Source: Minisyncoccota bacterium
GTDB taxonomy: Bacteria; Patescibacteriota; Minisyncoccia; Phycocordibacterales; UBA2100
Assembly (NCBI GenBank): GCA_018061585.1
Contig: JAGOTU010000029.1
Span: 1-9,710 of the forward strand
Reading direction: 5' to 3'
DNA: 9,710 bases
The notes beneath the pieces were generated by a model. The model was not told where the DNA came from. It was given only the letters and a program-made list of their open reading frames with translations, and searched no databases. A program made the translations under genes and the position numbers. This document shows, one piece after another, positions 6,095 to 9,710 of the stretch (position 1 is its first letter; each line of letters begins with the position of its first letter).

Positions 6095-6718
6095 ATGAAT
6101 CAGAATAAAGGAATTTGGGTGGGTGTCGTGTCACTCATCGTGCTCGCCGCCCTCGGACTGTGGTGGCTCGCTGCGAGCCGTCCGCTCGGCTTGCTTTCGC
6201 AGTTCGGTAGCACGACCACGAACACCGCGGCTGCGACATCAACGGACGGTACCGTAACAACAACTACTAACGGGAATGTGACTGTTAAGAAGGACATGGC
6301 CAAGAAGAACCAGGATGTGGCGACGATCGTCCGCGGTCTTTCGACAGGTTCGACATTCAACGGCTATTTCCGTTCGACCGGTGTTGCCGCGACGATCAAT
6401 CCGAAGTCGCAGTCCAAATACACAGTGTTCGTTCCGACCAACGGCGCGTTCGCTCAGCTCCCGCCGGGAACGGTGAGCGGCATGACCGCGGCCGAGAAGA
6501 AGCGACTTATCGAGTACCACGTAGTCTCTGGCCGTGCGGTTGATGTAGACCAGATGACCGCCGGTTCCATCGAGGCGCTCTCACGAGATGCGCTCAACTT
6601 TAGCTACGGACCGACGAAGATCCCGATGGTAAACAGTGCGATCGTCATCACCCAGTATGTGGGTAGCAACGGAGTGGTGATAGTGATCGACAATGTACTC
6701 CTCCCACCCAAAAAGTAG
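6095..6718 (+). CDS. Membrane-anchored fasciclin (FAS1) domain protein
   Basis: The 207 residues comprise an N-terminal membrane segment (about 7-27), a low-complexity Thr/Ser/Asn/Ala-rich linker (about 39-64) and one FAS1 domain (about 70-205). FAS1 marks are YTVFVPTNGAFAQLP (the H1 box), the central IEYHVVSGR, and the C-terminal AIVITQYVGSNGVVIVIDNVLLPP (the H2 box). FAS1 domains are extracellular adhesion modules in bacteria, algae and animals; here the domain would be displayed on the cell surface on a flexible stalk, plausibly for contact with a host or neighbouring cell, which is inference. There is no Shine-Dalgarno sequence before the ATG. The 65 bp behind the hydrolase gene hold no clear terminator, so the two may share a transcript. 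The second structured repeat begins 2 bp after the stop. Confidence 0.88.
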   Translation: MNQNKGIWVGVVSLIVLAALGLWWLAASRPLGLLSQFGSTTTNTAAATSTDGTVTTTTNGNVTVKKDMAKKNQDVATIVRGLSTGSTFNGYFRSTGVAATINPKSQSKYTVFVPTNGAFAQLPPGTVSGMTAAEKKRLIEYHVVSGRAVDVDQMTAGSIEALSRDALNFSYGPTKIPMVNSAIVITQYVGSNGVVIVIDNVLLPPKK

Positions 6719-6720
6719 CG

Positions 6721-6845
6721 AAACGGGCCAAAACAACCGATTACTTCGTTCCGGAGCCTCAGCCCCGCTCTCGCCGTACGTAAAGTCACGGTCGAGACAG
6801 GTCTTTCTCCGCGCCTCGTACTCGGCTGTTTTGATCCCGTTTTTT
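6721..6845 (+). repeat. Structured intergenic repeat, copy 2, ending as a terminator
   Basis: The core (about 6744-6820) matches copy 1 at roughly four bases in five by eye, including CGGAGCCTC, GCTCTCGCCGTAC, TCGAGACA and TCTCCGCGCCTCG. The outer arms differ from copy 1 but still pair with each other: AAACGGG, CCAAAACA and CCGA (6721-6740) with TCGG, TGTTTTG and CCCGTTT (6822-6842), one mismatch and a small bulge. Inside are CGGAG (6752-6756) with CTCCG (6807-6811), TCTCG (6769-6773) with CGAGA (6793-6797), and an apical CCGTAC with GTcACGG (6785-6791, bulged C) around GTAAA. The right arm ends CCCG plus six T residues, so this copy could end transcription ahead of the ATP synthase operon. 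Confidence 0.8.
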
Positions 6846-6877
6846 GTCTATGACCACATGATTTTGGCTGAAAACCG

Positions 6878-6886
6878 TGTTAGAAT
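6878..6886 (+). promoter_or_regulatory. Extended -10 promoter of the ATP synthase operon
   Basis: TGTTAGAAT is an extended -10 element (TG, one base, TAGAAT) ending 9 nt before the atpB ATG. The predicted leader is about 3 nt and there is no Shine-Dalgarno sequence. No -35 box is seen at normal spacing, as expected for a promoter leaning on the TG element. The repeat just upstream isolates the operon. Confidence 0.6.
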
Positions 6887-6895
6887 CGTCGCGTT

Positions 6896-7750
6896 ATGCC
6901 GGAAAACGAGGTGCTTCAGCATGCCCCCGAGGCCGCTCAGACGAGCGGTCAATTTTTAGTTGAACACGCAACTACGAGCGGGCACGTAGCCGAGGCGGCT
7001 CACGAGAGCGCTATTCATGTGGCGCTCGCAGCGGAGCGCATCGGGACGTTCATGGGCATTCCGATCACCAATACGCTCATCATGAGCTGGATCGTGATGG
7101 GGCTTCTTTTAATCTTCGCTATCGTCGTGCGTTCCAAGCTCTCGCTCATTCCGGGCAAGTTCCAGACATTCGTCGAACTGTTGTTTTCCTATGTATACGA
7201 CTTTATCGAGACAACGCTCGAAGATGCCAAGTGGACCAGGCGCATCTTTCCGCTCCTTCTCACATTGTTCCTCTTTATTGCGCTCGCGAATCTGATCGAG
7301 TTCACACCCGGTATCGGCTCGATCACTATCGATCACGACGGCGAAACGGTGCCGCTCCTGCGCAGTATGAACACCGACCTGAACGTGACACTCGCGCTCA
7401 CATTTATCGTGATGTTCGCTATCGAATTCGCCGGCATCTTTGCGCTCGGTCTTTTCAAGTACGCGGGCAAGTTCATCAATTTTTCCTCGCCGATCAATTT
7501 CGTGGTCGGCATCATCGAATTGGTGTCCGAACTCTCGCGATTCGTGTCGTTCTCGTTCCGACTCTTCGGCAACATCTTCGCAGGCGAGGTCTTGATCGCG
7601 GTGGTCGCGTTCTTTGTCCCGTACTTCCTGCCGGCGCCGCTTATGGCGTTCGAGATGTTCGTGGGAATCGTGCAGGGAGCAGTATTCGCACTTTTGACGC
7701 TGTTCTTCGTCAAGATGGCGATCGCCGAACCGCACGGGAGCGAGCACTAA
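6896..7750 (+). CDS. atpB: F1Fo ATP synthase subunit a
   Basis: Subunit a forms the two ion half-channels of the Fo stator beside the c-ring. The 284 residues open with a hydrophilic, His-containing N-terminus of about 50 residues, then membrane segments near 58-78, 117-137, 162-187, and a long C-terminal hydrophobic pair from about 203. The essential arginine is Arg222 in SFRLFGNIFAGEVL, equivalent to E. coli aArg210; Gln260 in GIVQGAVFALLTLFF matches aGln252. Other family marks are NLIEFTPG and FVELLFSYVYDF. It is the first gene of the operon, with no atpI before it, and has an extended -10 box 9 nt ahead of the start. A 77-bp gap with a palindrome separates it from atpE. Confidence 0.95.
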   Translation: MPENEVLQHAPEAAQTSGQFLVEHATTSGHVAEAAHESAIHVALAAERIGTFMGIPITNTLIMSWIVMGLLLIFAIVVRSKLSLIPGKFQTFVELLFSYVYDFIETTLEDAKWTRRIFPLLLTLFLFIALANLIEFTPGIGSITIDHDGETVPLLRSMNTDLNVTLALTFIVMFAIEFAGIFALGLFKYAGKFINFSSPINFVVGIIELVSELSRFVSFSFRLFGNIFAGEVLIAVVAFFVPYFLPAPLMAFEMFVGIVQGAVFALLTLFFVKMAIAEPHGSEH

Positions 7751-7764
7751 GCCCGATCGGGCTT
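7749..7764 (+). promoter_or_regulatory. Palindrome at the atpB stop (possible attenuator or 3' hairpin)
   Basis: AAGCCCGATCGGGCTT is a perfect 16-bp palindrome covering the last two bases of the atpB stop codon; as RNA it forms a 6-bp stem with a GATC loop followed by one more T. It is too weak and T-poor for a full terminator. It may protect or partly end the atpB message so that atpE, needed in many copies, is expressed separately; that role is inference. Confidence 0.4.
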
Positions 7765-7827
7765 TGGGCGTGCTTCCGTGCGGCTCTGTGATAAAGTGAG
7801 CCAAAATTAGTCGTTAAGTAACACAAT

Positions 7828-8055
7828 ATGGATGTTGAATCAGCCAAATTGATCGGTATGTCCATCGCCGCTGGTTTGGGCGTTATGGGACCGGGTATCG
7901 GTGTAGGACTTATCGGTGGTCGCGCCATGGAGGCAATCGGACGCAATCCGGATGCAGCAGGCAAGATCGTCTCGAACATGATCCTCCCGATCGTTTTCAC
8001 CGAAGCGCTCGGTATTCTTGCGCTCGTTGTCGCGTTCATTATTAAGTTCGTCTAA
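7828..8055 (+). CDS. atpE: F1Fo ATP synthase subunit c
   Basis: This is the 75-residue hairpin subunit that builds the rotating ring of Fo. Two membrane helices (about 8-30 and 48-72) flank the polar loop RNP (39-41), the usual R-Q/N-P that contacts the F1 central stalk. The ion-carrying carboxylate is Glu59 in FTEALGI. Aligned to the sodium ring of Ilyobacter tartaricus, the Gln32 position is Val26 and the Ser66 position is Ala60, so the Na+ ligands are missing and proton coupling is predicted. The glycine motif of helix 1 (GPGIGVGLIGG) is present. There is no Shine-Dalgarno sequence; the leader before ATG is A-rich and probably unstructured. It is preceded by 77 bp and followed after 10 bp by atpF. 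Confidence 0.95.
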   Translation: MDVESAKLIGMSIAAGLGVMGPGIGVGLIGGRAMEAIGRNPDAAGKIVSNMILPIVFTEALGILALVVAFIIKFV

Positions 8056-8065
8056 GCTGCGCCTC

Positions 8066-8512
8066 ATGGATGGTCTCGTAACAGCATTCGGTCTTGATTG
8101 GCGCCTCCTGATAATTCAGGCGGTGAATTTTACCGTGCTTCTCACAGGCCTGACATATTTCCTTTACACGCCGGTCATGCAAATGATCGCAAAGCGTCGG
8201 GAGATGGTCGCCGAAGGTGTTCGCTCCGCACAAGAGGCGGATCGCATACTCGCGGATTCTAAAAAGCAGGGTGAGGGGATAGTGGGCGTGGCAGCACGCG
8301 AGGCAGAGGGCCTTGTAGCAACGGCGCGCGCACGAGCGGATGAACGCGGACAGGAGATGCTCCGCGAAGCAGAGAAGAAGGCGCATGCGGTTATCGCAGA
8401 GGCCAACGCCCGTGCCGAAGAGGCCAAGCGTCTTGCACTTATGGAGAGCGAAAAAGAAATTACCCGCGCTGCGGTTCTTGCTGCAGAAAAGATCCTTCGC
8501 AAGGAGGCATAA
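8066..8512 (+). CDS. atpF: F1Fo ATP synthase subunit b
   Basis: Subunit b is the peripheral stalk that holds F1 against rotation. From the ATG at 8066 it has 148 residues, close to the family's roughly 155-160: a short N-terminus ending FGLDW, one membrane helix (about 13-34), the typical PVMQMIAKRREM turn (about 36-47), then a long Ala/Glu/Lys/Arg-rich helix forming the right-handed coiled coil (about 48-145). The frame is open upstream into the end of atpE, but a start at 8018 would overlap the c subunit and add a non-native, Ser/Arg-rich lead; 8066 begins MDGLVTAFGLDW, as expected. No Shine-Dalgarno sequence is seen, and the 10-bp gap suggests translational coupling to atpE. Its last codons contain the ribosome binding site of atpH. 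Confidence 0.92.
   Translation: MDGLVTAFGLDWRLLIIQAVNFTVLLTGLTYFLYTPVMQMIAKRREMVAEGVRSAQEADRILADSKKQGEGIVGVAAREAEGLVATARARADERGQEMLREAEKKAHAVIAEANARAEEAKRLALMESEKEITRAAVLAAEKILRKEA
8502..8507 (+). promoter_or_regulatory. Consensus Shine-Dalgarno sequence of atpH
   Basis: AGGAGG, within the final codons of atpF, lies 9 nt before the ATG at 8517 and fixes that start. It shows that the organism's ribosomes use the normal anti-SD pairing in at least some genes, in contrast to atpB, atpE, atpF and atpA. Confidence 0.85.
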
Positions 8513-8516
8513 GAGT

Positions 8517-8936
8517 ATGGAAAAAGCGTACGCACAAGCACTGTGGCAACTCGTATCAAGCGGGATGGACGCCACGGCTGCCGTACATGCGATCCACGAC
8601 CGCCTCACAAAAGAGGGTCGGGCGATCCTTATGCCGCGGGTAGCGCATGCGTTCTCGCAGATCGCTGAACGTGAGTCCAAAAAGAGTGATTACACGCTGA
8701 CGGTCGCGCGCGATCAGGATCTTGCGCACGCAAAGAAGGAGGCAGAAAAATTGATCAGCACGTACACGAGTGAGACTGGCGCCGACGGCGCCAACCTGCC
8801 TGCGCAGGCAGGCCTCAAGACGCAAGTCGATGATTCTTTGATCGGCGGCTGGCGCCTCGAGGGCAACGAGAGGCTCGTGGACGTGTCTTACAAGAAGCGG
8901 TTACTGGATTTATACAATGGCGTCACGAGCGCCTAA
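8517..8936 (+). CDS. atpH: F1Fo ATP synthase subunit delta, short and carrying a repeat insertion
   Basis: Subunit delta (OSCP homologue) joins the top of F1 to the b stalk. This one has 139 residues, well below the usual 175-180. The N-terminus (MEKAYAQALWQLV) matches the helical-bundle start YAxAL, and the C-terminal segment VDDSLIGGWRLEGNERLVDVSYKKRLLDLY corresponds to the family's conserved (V)DPSLIGGvri...D.S...rL. Much of the N-terminal bundle is shortened. Between the two parts, residues about 86-100 (TGADGANLPAQAGLK) are encoded by two adjacent palindromes (8777-8793 and 8795-8812) and look like an in-frame repeat insertion at the hinge. The start is fixed by AGGAGG inside atpF. Position between atpF and atpA also identifies it. 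Function is probably kept, because the reading frame is intact and the conserved C-terminus follows. Confidence 0.87.
   Translation: MEKAYAQALWQLVSSGMDATAAVHAIHDRLTKEGRAILMPRVAHAFSQIAERESKKSDYTLTVARDQDLAHAKKEAEKLISTYTSETGADGANLPAQAGLKTQVDDSLIGGWRLEGNERLVDVSYKKRLLDLYNGVTSA
8777..8812 (+). repeat. Two adjacent palindromes inserted in frame in atpH
   Basis: TGGCGCC (8777-8783), 3-nt loop, GGCGCCA (8787-8793) is followed after one base by CCTGCCTGCGCAGGCAGG (8795-8812), an 18-bp perfect palindrome. The second is of the CCTGCC...GGCAGG type that I remember as a dispersed palindrome in CPR genomes, read in proteins as LPAQAG or LPAGRQAG; this is from memory and needs a search. No other copy occurs in this window. 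Confidence 0.75.
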
Positions 8937-8967
8937 TTACGTAAGCAACGAAAATTAACAACAGCAT

Positions 8968-9710
8968 ATGGACTCATCAACGATTCAGAAGATCATCAAG
9001 GAGATCGAGCACCTCGCGCCGAGCGCGCAGGGTGAGCATGTGGGACGCGTGGTCGCAGTGGGCGACGGCGTTGTCGCGATCGACGGACTTTCCAAGTCTG
9101 TCATGTCCGAGATCATCGTGTTCGACGAAGAGAAGGGAAAGTCGCTCAAGGATTCTGTTGCGGACTCCACCGAGCTCCTCGGTCTCATCCTGAACCTCGA
9201 AGAAGACGGAGTGCGCGCTACGATCCTTGGTGACACATCGCGTGTGTACGAAGGTATGACGGTCAAATCGACCGGCAAGGTGCTTTCTGTGCCGTCAGGT
9301 GAATCCCTCCTCGGTCGCGTTGTGAGCGCGCTCGGTGAGCCGATCGACGGCAAAGGACCGTTTACGAACGTGACCATGATGCCGGTCGAGAGACAGGCAT
9401 ACGGGGTTATCGATCGAAAGCATGTTTCAGTTCCGCTACAGACGGGGATCAAAGCCATTGATGCGCTTATTCCGATCGGTCGCGGACAACGTGAACTCAT
9501 CATCGGCGACCGCAGTACGGGCAAGACAACAGTTGCGATCGACGCGATCATCAACCAAAAGAACGAACCCGAGGACAAACGGCCTATTTGTATCTACGTC
9601 GCTATCGGCCAGAAGGAGTCTAAGACGGCTCGCATCGTGCAGCAGTTGCGTGAGGCAGGTGCGCTTGAATACACGATCGTCGTAGATGCTGCGGCGTCTG
9701 CGCCGGCTGC
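8968..9710 (+). CDS. atpA: F1Fo ATP synthase subunit alpha, 3'-truncated by window
   Basis: This is the non-catalytic nucleotide-binding subunit of the F1 hexamer. The visible 247 codons run from MDSSTIQKIIKEIEHL to the window end without a stop, about half of the usual 500-residue protein. The beta-barrel domain (about 20-90: VGRVVAVGDGVVAIDGL) is followed by the nucleotide-binding domain. Marks are LLGRVVSALGEPIDGKGP, LQTGIKAIDALIPIGRGQRELIIGDR, the Walker A loop GDRSTGKT (residues 180-187) and IYVAIGQKESKTARIVQQL. The Walker A loop carries Ser183 where most alpha subunits have Gln (GDRQTGKT). The start has no Shine-Dalgarno sequence; an A-rich leader (8945-8967) stands in its place. It follows atpH after 31 bp; atpG, atpD and atpC are expected downstream. 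Confidence 0.95.
   Translation, partial: MDSSTIQKIIKEIEHLAPSAQGEHVGRVVAVGDGVVAIDGLSKSVMSEIIVFDEEKGKSLKDSVADSTELLGLILNLEEDGVRATILGDTSRVYEGMTVKSTGKVLSVPSGESLLGRVVSALGEPIDGKGPFTNVTMMPVERQAYGVIDRKHVSVPLQTGIKAIDALIPIGRGQRELIIGDRSTGKTTVAIDAIINQKNEPEDKRPICIYVAIGQKESKTARIVQQLREAGALEYTIVVDAAASAPA

Noticed and set aside
7109..7804. 231-codon open frame on the minus strand across atpB
   Set aside because: Antisense to a certain atpB; the translation is a low-complexity run of Glu, Arg, Asp and His typical of a mirrored hydrophobic gene, with no start signal.
8937..8944. TTACGTAA palindrome before atpA
   Set aside because: Eight bases, expected by chance at this scale, and no associated promoter.
8985..9578. 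197-codon open frame on the minus strand across atpA
   Set aside because: Antisense to conserved AtpA sequence; Ser/Thr/Pro/Arg-rich translation with no recognisable domain.

Overview
The window reads as a piece of a small-genome bacterium of the Candidate Phyla Radiation (Patescibacteria; a Parcubacteria- or Peregrinibacteria-like member is my best guess). The reasons are the moderately GC-rich sequence, compact F-ATPase subunits, several genes with no Shine-Dalgarno sequence and a -10 box almost touching the start codon, small exported 3D and FAS1 domain proteins, and a short palindromic repeat embedded in frame in a coding region. TGA is used as a normal stop. The lineage is an inference; no rRNA or other taxonomic marker is present.

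Layout, all genes on the + strand. 1-831: C-terminal glutaminase part of the large-type PurL (purine synthesis), followed by a strong terminator. 956-2375: threonine synthase ThrC, interrupted near its C-terminus by a perfect 16-bp tandem duplication that shifts the frame; a second, similar terminator follows. 2488-2862: a small membrane-anchored protein of unknown function. 2917-4170: S-adenosylhomocysteine hydrolase (AhcY). 4171-4296: first copy of a roughly 125-bp structured intergenic repeat. 4441-5058: secreted 3D-domain protein with its own extended -10 promoter and two tandem terminators. 5145-6029: alpha/beta hydrolase. 6095-6718: membrane-anchored fasciclin (FAS1) protein. 6721-6845: second copy of the structured repeat. 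6896 to the window end: F1Fo-ATP synthase operon in the classical order atpB-atpE-atpF-atpH-atpA (a, c, b, delta, alpha), with atpA running off the end.

The left part is a string of single-gene transcription units (purine synthesis, threonine synthesis, SAH turnover, cell-surface proteins), each separated by a terminator or a structured element. The right part is one operon for a rotary ATPase; the c subunit lacks the sodium ligands known from Na+-type rings, so proton coupling is predicted.

The most noteworthy items are: (1) a two-copy intergenic element directly behind two unrelated genes, with a conserved nested hairpin core and outer arms that differ in sequence between the copies yet remain complementary within each; (2) the 16-bp duplication breaking thrC; (3) a palindromic repeat inserted in frame at the domain junction of AtpH; (4) two inverted repeats with identical geometry that run into a TATAAT box; (5) a recurrent near-leaderless promoter layout. 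No intergenic gap exceeds 300 bases. I see no tRNA, rRNA, CRISPR array, transposase or insertion sequence.
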